Assembly: GCF_007830635.1 (NCBI RefSeq)
Contig: NZ_VLLA01000021.1
Location: 62,001-126,000 of the forward strand
Source of the DNA: Bradyrhizobium huanghuaihaiense
Lineage (GTDB): Bacteria > Pseudomonadota > Alphaproteobacteria > Rhizobiales > Xanthobacteraceae
DNA length: 64,000 nt
Reading direction: 5' to 3'
The notes under the pieces were generated by a model that worked only from the letters and a program-made list of their open reading frames with translations, searched no databases and was not told the DNA's origin. Every line of letters starts with the position of its first letter. The stretch's first letter is position 1. A program made the position numbers and the translations under genes. This document shows positions 53,165 through 62,195 of the stretch, in pieces.

Positions 53165-53216
53165 GAGCGCGCGTAAGGCACGTGGCAACGATCTCGGCCG
53201 ACGGAGCAGAAACGAC

Positions 53217-53241
53217 AAAGCCCGGCGCGAGGCCGGGCTTT
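53217..53241 (-). terminator. Terminator hairpin of the porin gene
   Basis: AAAGCCCGGC (53217-53226) pairs perfectly with GCCGGGCTTT (53232-53241) around a 5-base loop, 27 bases past the porin stop on the minus strand. The T tract is short. Confidence 0.65.
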
Positions 53242-53267
53242 GCTTCTTGTTGACGCCTTGGTTGATC

Positions 53268-54137
53268 TCAGTACCTGGCAACCACCGGGCCGCCGAACTG
53301 ATAGTTGATGCCGGCGCGCAGGATATGGTCGGTGAAGCGCGACGAGGTATTGGCGGCGATCGCGGAAGCCGGCGCGAGCGTGAACGGACCGGCGGAGAAG
53401 CGGCCGAGATCCATGTAGAGATATTCGAGCTTTGCGCTCCAGTTCTGGGTGATCTTGCCTTCGACACCAGCGCCGACGGTCCAGCCGACGCGCGTGTCGG
53501 AGCTCGAGGCGGTCGAGGCGATCGCGACGCCGGCGGGCGTGAAGCCGGTCATGGTGCCAGTGGTCTTGATCTCGCCGAAGGCCACACCACCGGTGCCGTA
53601 GAACAGCACCTTCGGGGTCGCCAGGATACCGACGCGACCGCGCACCGTGCCGAACCACTGGAGCTTCTGGTCGATCGTCAGCGTGGTGCCGGCGAGACCG
53701 CCAGCGGGAAGGAAGGTCAGCCCGGGAAGACAGGCACCACCTGCAGGCGCGACGCCGCCGCAGTTGAAGAAGGCGCTGCCCTTTTCACCCGACCATTGCA
53801 GGTCGCCCTCGACGCCGAACACCCAGTTGGCGCTCTGCCAGTTGTAACCGGCCTGACCGCCGGCGACGCCGCCGTTCATGTCGAACGACGCGCTGGTGAT
53901 GGAACCGGCCGGCGGCACGATCACCGCACCGGTCGCCGTGTTGTTGTAGGTGACGTCGGTGCGCGAACGGCCCCAGCTGTAGCCGCCGTTGGCGCCGATG
54001 TAGAAGCCGGTCCAGCTCCAGACCGGTTCGACCATGACCGGAGCCTTGACATAGGGCTTTGCTGCCAGATCAGCAGCCAGGGCGCCCGTCGCGAACAGCG
54101 ACATCGCCGCCGCCACCCCAATTACAATCCGCTTCAT
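53268..54137 (-). CDS. Outer-membrane beta-barrel protein, Omp25/Omp31 family
   Basis: A 289-residue protein with a signal peptide (MKRIVIGVAAAMSLFATGALA, then ADLAAKPYVKAP) and an 8-strand barrel. Signatures are WSWTGFYIGANGGYSWGRS, GGVAGGQAGYNWQSANWVFG, VEGDLQWSGEKGS and the final DHILRAGINYQFGGPVVARY with terminal aromatic-rich strand. This is the abundant immunogenic-porin family of alphaproteobacteria, with structural or adhesion roles. Two cysteines (FFNCGGVAPAGGACLPG) may form a loop disulfide. Confidence 0.92.
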   Translation of the reverse strand: MKRIVIGVAAAMSLFATGALAADLAAKPYVKAPVMVEPVWSWTGFYIGANGGYSWGRSRTDVTYNNTATGAVIVPPAGSITSASFDMNGGVAGGQAGYNWQSANWVFGVEGDLQWSGEKGSAFFNCGGVAPAGGACLPGLTFLPAGGLAGTTLTIDQKLQWFGTVRGRVGILATPKVLFYGTGGVAFGEIKTTGTMTGFTPAGVAIASTASSSDTRVGWTVGAGVEGKITQNWSAKLEYLYMDLGRFSAGPFTLAPASAIAANTSSRFTDHILRAGINYQFGGPVVARY

Positions 54138-54304
54138 GGAAAATCCCCCTCAGCACAATTTTGTGAACGAGATATACCCCTCCGCCTGCCCAAAGGCTGT
54201 GCCGCGCCAGCAACATCTGGAAATAATCGAGCTTAAGGTAGCGCTGGCGCCGAAACACCACCGCCCCCTAAATCATTGATTTAGAACAATATTGGTCGAC
54301 AGCG

Positions 54305-55822
54305 CTAACGCGATGTCGCGTTAGTCCGCTGCGTCAGTCCGACACGGCCCAGTAGTCCGTCGATGACCGGCCAGAACAGCAGCACGATCGCCAGCGTCGT
54401 GATGGAGCCGACCAGGCCGTTCGACCAGAACACCTTGAGATTCCCGCCGGAGCCGATCATCGACAGGCGGAAGGCATCCTCGGCGCGGTTGCCGAGCACG
54501 AGCGCCAGCGTGAACGGCGCCAGGGGAATGCCGATCTTCTTGAAGACGTAACCGACGATTCCGAAGCCGAGCATCAGCCAGATGTCGAACATCGCGTTCT
54601 GGATGGCGTAGGCGCCGATCGCGCAGGACACCACGATCATCGGCGCCACCGCCGCGAACGGCACGCGCAGGATCGAGGCGAAGATCGGCACCGTCGTCAG
54701 CACCAGCACGAGGCCGACGACATTGCCGAGATACATCGAGGCGATCAGGCCCCAGACGAAGTCCTTGTGCTCGACGAACAGCAGCGGGCCTGGATTGAGT
54801 CCCCATACCATGAGGCCGCCGAGCAGGATCGCGGCGGTACCTGAGCCGGGAATGCCGAGCGCCAGCATCGGCAGCAGCGCCGAGGTGCCGGAAGCATGCG
54901 CCGCCGTCTCAGGCGCGAACACGCCCTCGATGCGGCCCTTGCCAAAACTCTCGGGATCCTTGGCGAAGCGCTTGGCCAGATTGTAGCCCATGAAGGAGGC
55001 CGCGATCGCACCGCCCGGCGTGATGCCGAGCCAGCAGCCGATGAAGGAGGAGCGCAGCAGCGTCACCCAATATTTCGGCAGGTCCTTCCAGACGCCGAGC
55101 ACGACGCGCAGCGAGATGCTCGCCGCATGTCCGCGCAGCGCGAGGCGCTCCTCCATCGTCAGCAGGATCTCGCTGATCCCGAACAGGCCGATGACGGCGA
55201 CCAGGAAGTTGATGCCGCGAAGCAGCTCGGCCGAGCCGAAGGTCATGCGCAGGTTGCCCGACACCGTGTCCATGCCGACGCCGGCGAGCAGCAGCCCCAG
55301 CGACATCGAGATGACCGTCTTGTGCTTGGCTTCGCGCCCGAGCCCGACGAAGGAGCAGAAGGTGAGCAGATAGACCGCGAAGAACTCGGGCGGGCCGAAT
55401 TTCAGCGCAAAGGACGAGATCATCGGCGCGAGGAAGGTGATCAGGAGCACCGCGACCAGCGAGCCGACGAAGGAGGACGTGAACGCTGCCGTCAGCGCCT
55501 CCGCCGCCCTGCCCTGCTGGGCCATCGGATAGCCGTCGAAGGTGGTCGCGACCGACCAGGCTTCACCGGGGATGTTGAACAGGATCGAGGTGATCGCACC
55601 GCCGAACAGCGCGCCCCAATAGATGCAGGACAGCATCACGATCGCCGAGGTCGGGTCCATCGTGAAGGTGAGCGGCAGCAGGATGGCGACGCCGTTGGGG
55701 CCGCCGAGCCCCGGCAGCACGCCGACGAAGATGCCGAGCACCAGCCCGACCATCATCAGCACGAGCGTCTTCCAGGTGAGCAGGACGGCGAAGCCGTGAA
55801 GCAGGAGACCGAGAGCTTCCAT
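54305..55822 (-). CDS. tctA: Tripartite tricarboxylate transporter large permease TctA
   Basis: A 505-residue integral membrane protein (ATG 55822, MEALGLLLHG). It has about 11-12 hydrophobic segments and the conserved stretches GVLPGLGGPNGVAILLPLTF, GAITSILFNIPGEAWSVATT, GIPGSGTAAILLGGLMVWGL and SYMLGNVVG-like YLGNVVGLVLV. It is the channel of a TTT carboxylate importer together with TctB and the TctC receptor. The longer frame reaching 56233 is rejected because it covers tctB. The start is 11 bases after tctB. Confidence 0.93.
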   Translation of the reverse strand: MEALGLLLHGFAVLLTWKTLVLMMVGLVLGIFVGVLPGLGGPNGVAILLPLTFTMDPTSAIVMLSCIYWGALFGGAITSILFNIPGEAWSVATTFDGYPMAQQGRAAEALTAAFTSSFVGSLVAVLLITFLAPMISSFALKFGPPEFFAVYLLTFCSFVGLGREAKHKTVISMSLGLLLAGVGMDTVSGNLRMTFGSAELLRGINFLVAVIGLFGISEILLTMEERLALRGHAASISLRVVLGVWKDLPKYWVTLLRSSFIGCWLGITPGGAIAASFMGYNLAKRFAKDPESFGKGRIEGVFAPETAAHASGTSALLPMLALGIPGSGTAAILLGGLMVWGLNPGPLLFVEHKDFVWGLIASMYLGNVVGLVLVLTTVPIFASILRVPFAAVAPMIVVSCAIGAYAIQNAMFDIWLMLGFGIVGYVFKKIGIPLAPFTLALVLGNRAEDAFRLSMIGSGGNLKVFWSNGLVGSITTLAIVLLFWPVIDGLLGRVGLTQRTNATSR

Positions 55823-55833
55823 CGCGGACCCGC

Positions 55834-56376
55834 CTAGCGACCGAAGGCCGCTTCGAGCGGCCCTTTCGGCATGATGACGTCGAAGGCGATGTCGAAGGTG
55901 ACGAACATGATCGCCGTGAACACGAAAGCGGTGAGCAGCGACTTCCACAAGGCGATCTTGCCGACGAGGCGCATGAAGCCGGCGATCAACAGGAAGCTCG
56001 CGACATAGAGGCCGAGGAACTGCATCACCAGGCAGAACAGCAGCGTCGGCACGAACACCGCCATCACGCGGCGCGCCTGGGCGCGGGTGACGAAGGTCTC
56101 TGCCGCCTTGCGGTGGGCGACCAGCGCCACGATCAGGCCGTAGAGGCTGCCGCCGCCGAGGATGATGGAGAGATAGAACGGGAAATAGCCGGGCTCGGGC
56201 CCTGTCGCATCCCAGGACGCGCCGGTGCGCCAATTGTCGTAGCCGAGTGTGACGGCAAGCGTGAGAAGAAGGAGACAGACGATGATCTCGATCGTGCCGG
56301 AGGAGACGACGGACGGCGAGTCGTCTTCGGGGGCGGTCGGATCGTCGACGACGATTTCAAGATCGGTTTGGGACAT
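55834..56376 (-). CDS. tctB: Tripartite tricarboxylate transporter small permease TctB
   Basis: A 180-residue protein with four hydrophobic segments, starting with a polar N terminus (LEIVVDDPTAPEDDSPS), then IEIIVCLLLLTLAVTLGYDN, ATGPEPGYFPFYLSIILGGG (the conserved PGxFP loop of TctB) and LFCLVMQFLGLYVASFLLIA. It partners TctA. The acidic leader is longer than in most TctB proteins. A hairpin-rich intergenic repeat separates it from tctC. Confidence 0.9.
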   Translation of the reverse strand: MSQTDLEIVVDDPTAPEDDSPSVVSSGTIEIIVCLLLLTLAVTLGYDNWRTGASWDATGPEPGYFPFYLSIILGGGSLYGLIVALVAHRKAAETFVTRAQARRVMAVFVPTLLFCLVMQFLGLYVASFLLIAGFMRLVGKIALWKSLLTAFVFTAIMFVTFDIAFDVIMPKGPLEAAFGR

Positions 56377-56394
56377 GCTCTGCCAAATCAGGTT

Positions 56395-56500
56395 GCGCTG
56401 TCATCATCCGCGAAAGCGGATGATCCAGTACGCCGTGCAGAAGCCGTCGTTCGTCGAGCTCTGTGCAATACTGGATGCCCCGCCTTCGCGGGGCATGACG
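56395..56500. repeat. Palindromic intergenic repeat between tctB and tctC
   Basis: It starts with hairpin ATCATCCGC-GAAA-GCGGATGAT (56403-56424) and ends with TGCCCCGC-CTTC-GCGGGGCA (56476-56495); inside, ATCCAGTA (from 56423) is answered by TACTGGAT (56469-56476), so the ends can also pair. It has the look of a multi-copy rhizobial element, and sits within an operon. Confidence 0.65.
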
Positions 56501-56512
56501 TGGAGGATGTGA

Positions 56513-57499
56513 TTACTTCGCGACGAATCCGGCTTCCGTCATCAGCGCCTTGTTGATGGCATCGTCCTCCTCGAGGAATTGCACCATGTCCTTGCCGGTG
56601 AGGAAGATCGGCTTCAGCGCCTGCTTCTCCATGTAGTCCTTGTATTCGGCGGTCTGCGTCACCTTGTGGAACAGCTCGACGAAGAACGCCTGCTGCTCGG
56701 CCGTGACCTTGCCGGGCAGGAACATCGCGCGCAGCATCAGATACTGCACGTCGACGCCCTGCTCCTTGCAGGTCGGGATGTCGGCCCAGGACTGGGTGTC
56801 CGTCACCTTGCTGGTGTAGGAGATGCGCTCCTTGTCGAACACGCAGAGCGGACGCACCTGGCCGGCGCGCCAGACCTCGAGATTTTCACTGGGATTGTTG
56901 ACGTTGGCTTCGGTGTGGTTGCCGACGAGCTGGGTCGCGGCCTCGCCGCCGGACTTGTAGGGCAGATAGGAGAACTTCGCGCCGGTCTTCTGCTCCAGGA
57001 ACACGGTGAGCACGTGATCCTCGCGCTTGGAGCCGGTGCCGCCCATCTTGAACGGCGAGCTTGCCGCCTTCGCGGCCTCGATGAATTCCTTCACCGTCTT
57101 GGGGCCGGCGCTGTTGTCCCACAGCACGAACTGGTCGAGCGCGATCACCGAGACCGGCGTGAGCTCGCGCCAGTTGAACGGGATCTTCGCCGACAGCGGC
57201 AGCATGTAGATCAGCGAATAGGCGATCAGCACCTTGTTCGGGTCGCCCTCGCTGGACTTCATGTACATCAGCGCTTCCGCACCCGATGCGCCGCCCTTGA
57301 GCGACACCACCATGGGCTGCTTCATCAGATTGTTCTTCTGGATCGCGGCCTGCATCATCCGGGCCATCTGATCCGAGGCACCGCCCGCACCCGCCGCCAC
57401 GACGATCTCGACGGGTTTGGTCGGCTCCCAGCCGGCAAAGGCGGGCGTGCCGCAAAGCGCGGCCGCCAGCGCGATTGCCGCCTTCATTCCATGTCCCAC
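56513..57499 (-). CDS. tctC: TctC/Bug family periplasmic solute receptor
   Basis: A 328-residue protein with a signal peptide (MKAAIALAAALCGTPAFA) and the Bug fold: WEPTKPVEIVVAAGAGGASDQM at the mature N terminus, YKSGGEAATQLVGNHTEANV for the ligand loop, and IPTCKEQGVDVQYLMLRAMF. It captures a carboxylate for TctAB, which follow downstream. The start may be GTG 57499 or ATG 57487; the second puts the signal peptide at the very N terminus. Confidence 0.9.
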   Translation of the reverse strand: MGHGMKAAIALAAALCGTPAFAGWEPTKPVEIVVAAGAGGASDQMARMMQAAIQKNNLMKQPMVVSLKGGASGAEALMYMKSSEGDPNKVLIAYSLIYMLPLSAKIPFNWRELTPVSVIALDQFVLWDNSAGPKTVKEFIEAAKAASSPFKMGGTGSKREDHVLTVFLEQKTGAKFSYLPYKSGGEAATQLVGNHTEANVNNPSENLEVWRAGQVRPLCVFDKERISYTSKVTDTQSWADIPTCKEQGVDVQYLMLRAMFLPGKVTAEQQAFFVELFHKVTQTAEYKDYMEKQALKPIFLTGKDMVQFLEEDDAINKALMTEAGFVAK

Positions 57500-57643
57500 G
57501 TGCGTCTTCCCTATGTTCTTGTTCGGATTGGAAATTCAGAGATGAATTCAGCGCCATTGTGCTGGCGAATCCGACCGAGTTCAAGCCACCCCATGGCATC
57601 CCCCGTATGACTTTGGAATGAGACCGGCGCGCCACAAACGACG

Positions 57644-57662
57644 CGGGCCCCTTCAGGGCCCG
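57644..57662 (-). terminator. Hairpin after the VCBS adhesin gene
   Basis: CGGGCCC (57644-57650) and GGGCCCG (57656-57662) form a short G+C stem, 33 bases past the stop on the minus strand; no strong T run follows, so termination is only likely. Confidence 0.5.
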
Positions 57663-57694
57663 TGCCTCAGAAGTTTCGCCGCGGCAGCTGCGGC

Positions 57695-60600
57695 TTAGAC
57701 GACCAAGATGTCGTGCTGGCTGAGCAGCACGCCGTTCTGGACGGTGACCAATGCCACCGCCGCGCCCTGGGTCCCGTCGGCGCTGTAGTAGAGCGTCTGG
57801 TTGCCGGTGTCGAAATGGAATTGGGAGAAGCCCGAGAACACATCGTCGCCGGACGTCTCGAACGTGACGTCCATTCCCGCCGTCAACCCGCCGCCGAAAC
57901 CGCTCGCGGAGACGGCGATACGGTCGTGCTCGGTGGTGTTGTTGAAATCGCCGATGGTGCTCGGCGCCGACGGCTGCTGGAGGAAGGCGAAGGTGTCGTT
58001 GCCAGCGCTGCCGGTCATGGCATTGCCGCTGGCCGTTGCGATCAGGACGTCGTTGCCGCCGCCTCCGCTCATCGTCTCGGTGCCGTTGGTTGCGATCAGG
58101 ATATCATCACCGCCAGTGCCGGTGAGCGCGGTTGCGCCGGCTGTGTTGTTGATGATGGTCGCGGTTGCAGCGTTGGAGGAGGTCGTCGTCCCGTCGGAGG
58201 TCGTGTAGCTGAACGAGCCGCCGGGCGTCGCGTCGTCGGTGAAGAAGGCGTCCCCGAACTGGACGGCACTGCCGCCGGAGCTCGTGGTGATCGTGCCGAG
58301 CGAAAGGTGGTCGATGGTGTCGGGGTCGGTGTCGTTCAAGGCGAGGGCCCAGTTGGGAATCTCGACCGTTGCGCTCGCGCCGACATCGGTGATGACAGTC
58401 TCGCTCACGGCGGTCGGCGCATCGTTGGTGCCGTTGATGGTGACGGTGACGTCCTGCGTGGTCGACCCGCCATTGTTGTCGGTGATCGTCACCAGATAGT
58501 CCTGGGTCAGCGTCTGCCCCTGCGCCAGGAACTGGATGTCGGCGTTGTCGACCGTGAAGTGCCAGGCGACGGATCCGGTGCCGCCGGCCTCGCTGACCGG
58601 ATCGAGGGTGAACGTGCCGACATAACCGCTGCCGTTCGCCAGGAAGCTCGCGCTGTGCGTATCTCCGGTCTCGGCGTCGGAGAACGACAGCGAGCCCGCC
58701 GTGGATTCGCTGGCAGGTCCCGTCGCCGGACTGACATTGACGGAATCGAGGATCATGCCGGTGGCATCGTCCTCATAGGTGAACTGCAGCAGCGTCGACG
58801 ATAGCGAGGCGTCTCCAATGAGATCGAAGGAATAGTGGTTGAGGCCCGACGGCACGTTGGCGAGCGACAGGATGGTTGCGCCGTCCCACGAGACCGAGAA
58901 TGGCGTGTTGACGCCCTCGGGGTCGCCGATGACGTCGAAGCTGACGAAATAGTGCTGGCCGGGCGTGGTCGCGACGTTCTGCGACAATGTTTCCGGGCTG
59001 CCGCTCGTCGGCAGAAGCTCGACCGAATAGTGACCGAAACTGCCGCCGAACTCGAGCTGCGCGACGTGGATATGGCCTCCGCCGCTCACCGACCAGCCGG
59101 CGAGATTGCCGGTCTCGAAATCGCCGTTGACAATGACCGGCGGACCGGCGTCCTCGGTGACCGATCCGCTGACATTGGCGGCGGTGACCTGCGGATTGTC
59201 GTCGGCGCCGGCGATATTGAAGGTGAGCGTGGTCGAGGCCTGATGGCCCTGGCCGTCATCGACCGTGAAGGTGAACTGGTCGGTGACGTTGTCGCCGGCG
59301 AGCAGCGCGTCGACCGCCGCATTGGCGACATAGCCGTAGGAGCCGTCTGCGTTGAGCACCAGCGTGCCATAGGTGCCGGCCACGGAGTGGCCGACATTGG
59401 CGGCGCTGCCGTTGACCTCGGTGATGGTCCGCGGCGTGCTGAGGTCGACCGGCTGGGTCACGTCGAAAATGGCGCCGGTTGCGATTGCCGTGCCGGCATC
59501 AGATCCCGCGGTGTCGGATGCTGCGAGGGTCAGTGGTGTCAGAACCAGCGGATCGGCCGCACCATCGATGGTGACGGTGACGGTCTGGGTCGAATTGGTG
59601 AATCCGTCCCAGACGTTGACGTCATACTGCACCGTCAACGTCTCGCCGAAGCTGAGGAAGTCGAGATCGGCATCGGCGATGCTGAAGGTCCAGTCGATGC
59701 TTCCGGTGCCGGTTGCCGTAGAGTCATGCAGCACCGTGGAAAGCGCCGACTGGAGGTCCACCACCGTTTGACCGGGGATGGCAAAACTACCGTTCGACCA
59801 CACCGCCGAATCCAGCACCACGCTGACCGAATGCGTGTCCGACAGATCGACGTCGTTGAAGCTCAGCGTTCCCGTCGGCACCGGGCTCGTGGTGTCAGGC
59901 GATTGCGATCCGGTGACGCCAGGCTGCTCCGACAGCGAAGCGGCCTGCGGTCCGCTCGTGATCACCGGCGCGTCGTTTGCGCCGGTGATGACGACGGAGA
60001 CCGTCTGTGTCGAGCTGGTCGAGCCGTCGGCGACCTTGATATGGTAGTTCACCGTCAGCGTCTCGTTGGCCGCGAGATAGTCGAGATCCTTGTCGGCAAT
60101 CGCAAAATTCCAGTCGATGCTTCCCGAGCCTGAGCCCGTGGAATCGTGCAGCACCGTGGTCAGCGCCGCGGCGAGATCGGCCTGCGTCGCCGCCGGTGGT
60201 GTCGGTCCGGAGATCGAATCCAGCGTCACCGTCACGGTGTGGGCGTCGCTGGTGTCCTGGTCGGTGAAGGCGAGCGTGCCCGCCGGAATTGTCGGCGTCG
60301 TATCGGGCACGGAAGAGCCCGTGGTGGCATCCTGCTCGACGACGGTGGAGGACTCCGGGCCGCTCGTGATGACGACGGGATGATTGACGCCGAGGATGGT
60401 GATGGTGACGTCCTGGGTGGTGGAACCACCGTGGCCATCATCGACCGTCACGTGATAGACGAGCTTGAGCGTCTCGCCGCCGTTGAGGAAATTGGTCGAG
60501 GCATTGGCCAGCGCAAAATTCCAGTCGACCTCGCCGAACAGATGACCGGTCGAATCCTGCAGCGAGGTGCCGAACGCAGCCAGCAGCTGAGCATTCGTCA

Positions 60601-61609
60601 GGGGTATCGAGCCGCCGCCCGAACGGGTCGCGGTGACCGTGGTCGAGACCGCGTGCGTGTCGGCGAGATCGATGTCGGTGAAGAGCAGGCTGTCGCTGGC
60701 ATGTAGGTTGCCGGAGGAATCCAGGTTCTGATCCTCGACGAGCGCGGCCGATTCCGGGCACGACAGGAACAGCGGCCTGTCGTTGGTGCCGACCACGGTC
60801 ACCGTGACGGTCTGGCTCGAGATTCCGCCGGCATGGTCGTCGAGCTGGACGGTGTAGGTGATGTCGAGATGCTGGCCAGCTGAAAGATAGTCGAAGGCGA
60901 GATCGGGCGCCGAGAAGGTGGTGTTGATGGTGCCGGTCGAGGAGCCGGACGTCTTGATGACGTTGTCGACGCGGAAGAACGACATCAGCTCGGCATTGCC
61001 GAACGGCCCCGGCAGCAGGCCTGCCGTGGCCCCGGACGCAGACACGCCTGTAACCGTCGCGGTGTGCCCGGTGTTGGCGAGGTCGTCGTCGGTGAAGTTG
61101 AGCGCGACGTGAACCGTGTCCGGCGTGAGCGAGAGCGTCTGGTTCGCCTGCTCGGTGACCGTCGCCGCCGTCGTCATGTTGATCACGGGCTTGTCGTCGG
61201 TGCCGGTGATGGTGATCTTGACGGTCTGGATCGCGAAGCCGCCGTGATTGTCGGAAACCTTGACGTCGTAGGTCAGGACCAGCGTCTGGTTCTTGGCGAG
61301 GAAATCGAAATCCTCGTCCTCGTCGCTGAAGGTCCATTTCAGCTGGCCCGAGCCGTTTGCATCGCTCAGGATCTGCGATTGCATCGCGGTCTGGAACTGC
61401 GCAAGCAAGGTGGCAGGGATGACCGTTCCGCCCGACACCACCGCCGAATGCAGCGTCGCGGTGGTCGTATGGGTGTCGGTCTTGTCACTGTCCTTGAAGC
61501 TCATCGTCCCCGACAGCGTGTGCAGCGCGGTTGAATCATTGAGGTTGGCGAATTCGGTGAAGCTGCCCGTCGCGGATGACGAGGTGAAAACCGGCGTGTG
61601 GTTGGTCAT
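57695..61609 (-). CDS. Large VCBS-repeat / RTX secreted adhesin
   Basis: A 1304-residue protein made of about seven cadherin-like VCBS units, each ending like VTITGTDDKPVI, VTVVGTNDRPLF, VVITGANDAPVIT or VTINGTNDAP and containing D-T-H and W-x-F strands. Near residues 824-960 one unit is extended by a domain starting VNGDFETGNLAGWSVSGGG, resembling galactose-binding carbohydrate modules. The C terminus has RTX motifs (GGDDILIATNG, GGGGNDVLIATASG, GSAGNDTFAF) and ends HDILVV, a likely type I secretion signal. There is no signal peptide. A surface or biofilm adhesin role follows from the family; the exporter is not in the window. Confidence 0.9.
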   Translation of the reverse strand: MTNHTPVFTSSSATGSFTEFANLNDSTALHTLSGTMSFKDSDKTDTHTTTATLHSAVVSGGTVIPATLLAQFQTAMQSQILSDANGSGQLKWTFSDEDEDFDFLAKNQTLVLTYDVKVSDNHGGFAIQTVKITITGTDDKPVINMTTAATVTEQANQTLSLTPDTVHVALNFTDDDLANTGHTATVTGVSASGATAGLLPGPFGNAELMSFFRVDNVIKTSGSSTGTINTTFSAPDLAFDYLSAGQHLDITYTVQLDDHAGGISSQTVTVTVVGTNDRPLFLSCPESAALVEDQNLDSSGNLHASDSLLFTDIDLADTHAVSTTVTATRSGGGSIPLTNAQLLAAFGTSLQDSTGHLFGEVDWNFALANASTNFLNGGETLKLVYHVTVDDGHGGSTTQDVTITILGVNHPVVITSGPESSTVVEQDATTGSSVPDTTPTIPAGTLAFTDQDTSDAHTVTVTLDSISGPTPPAATQADLAAALTTVLHDSTGSGSGSIDWNFAIADKDLDYLAANETLTVNYHIKVADGSTSSTQTVSVVITGANDAPVITSGPQAASLSEQPGVTGSQSPDTTSPVPTGTLSFNDVDLSDTHSVSVVLDSAVWSNGSFAIPGQTVVDLQSALSTVLHDSTATGTGSIDWTFSIADADLDFLSFGETLTVQYDVNVWDGFTNSTQTVTVTIDGAADPLVLTPLTLAASDTAGSDAGTAIATGAIFDVTQPVDLSTPRTITEVNGSAANVGHSVAGTYGTLVLNADGSYGYVANAAVDALLAGDNVTDQFTFTVDDGQGHQASTTLTFNIAGADDNPQVTAANVSGSVTEDAGPPVIVNGDFETGNLAGWSVSGGGHIHVAQLEFGGSFGHYSVELLPTSGSPETLSQNVATTPGQHYFVSFDVIGDPEGVNTPFSVSWDGATILSLANVPSGLNHYSFDLIGDASLSSTLLQFTYEDDATGMILDSVNVSPATGPASESTAGSLSFSDAETGDTHSASFLANGSGYVGTFTLDPVSEAGGTGSVAWHFTVDNADIQFLAQGQTLTQDYLVTITDNNGGSTTQDVTVTINGTNDAPTAVSETVITDVGASATVEIPNWALALNDTDPDTIDHLSLGTITTSSGGSAVQFGDAFFTDDATPGGSFSYTTSDGTTTSSNAATATIINNTAGATALTGTGGDDILIATNGTETMSGGGGNDVLIATASGNAMTGSAGNDTFAFLQQPSAPSTIGDFNNTTEHDRIAVSASGFGGGLTAGMDVTFETSGDDVFSGFSQFHFDTGNQTLYYSADGTQGAAVALVTVQNGVLLSQHDILVV

Positions 61610-62195
61610 GGAAAATCCCTGCCTGCGTTGCCATGAAGGCGCCGTCGCATGAGAAAGCGGCGACGTGACTAATCGGTCTGAGAAATCAGACGAGACTCAA
61701 CGGCTTTGACTCAAAGGCCTTGGTTTAAGGGGGTTGGCTTAAGGGTCTAGGTTCAGGAGCTTTGGCTTGTTCGCGAGGTCGTGCCTGGCGTCGGGATGGT
61801 CAGCAGCAATGAAATTCTGGCGCGGCTCGCATGGTCGAAACTACGTCGCTACTTCTACAGTTCGATTTCAGTTCAATGACGTCCGGTTGCAGCACGGTCC
61901 GCCGGAACGCTTCCACAATTAACGTCGCTCAATCGACTGGGCCTCAACCACCCGGCCGGACCATCGCCTCGGAAAACGAGACGGTGGAATGCAACCTCTG
62001 CGATCTTATGCCCGGGCTCGGCGTGCCGTCAACGTAAACGCGTGGACGCGCACGTTCACAATCGCGGTTCCGAATGACGGAACCGCCTGTAACGTCTGGG
62101 ATAATTGGATTTACGCGGTCGCCTGGTGATGGATTGTCAGCAATCGCCTTGGCTCTGCACGCCGCGCACCTGGCGCAAAAAGCCGAGGACGCGCG
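61610..62195. other. Intergenic region upstream of the VCBS gene
   Basis: About 585 bases between two minus-strand genes. The part 61690-61775 repeats the word TTGGCTTAAGG / TTGGTTTAAGG with small changes, similar to the 16-bp units at 51883-51930. No supportable gene or RNA; the VCBS promoter should be here. Confidence 0.4.
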
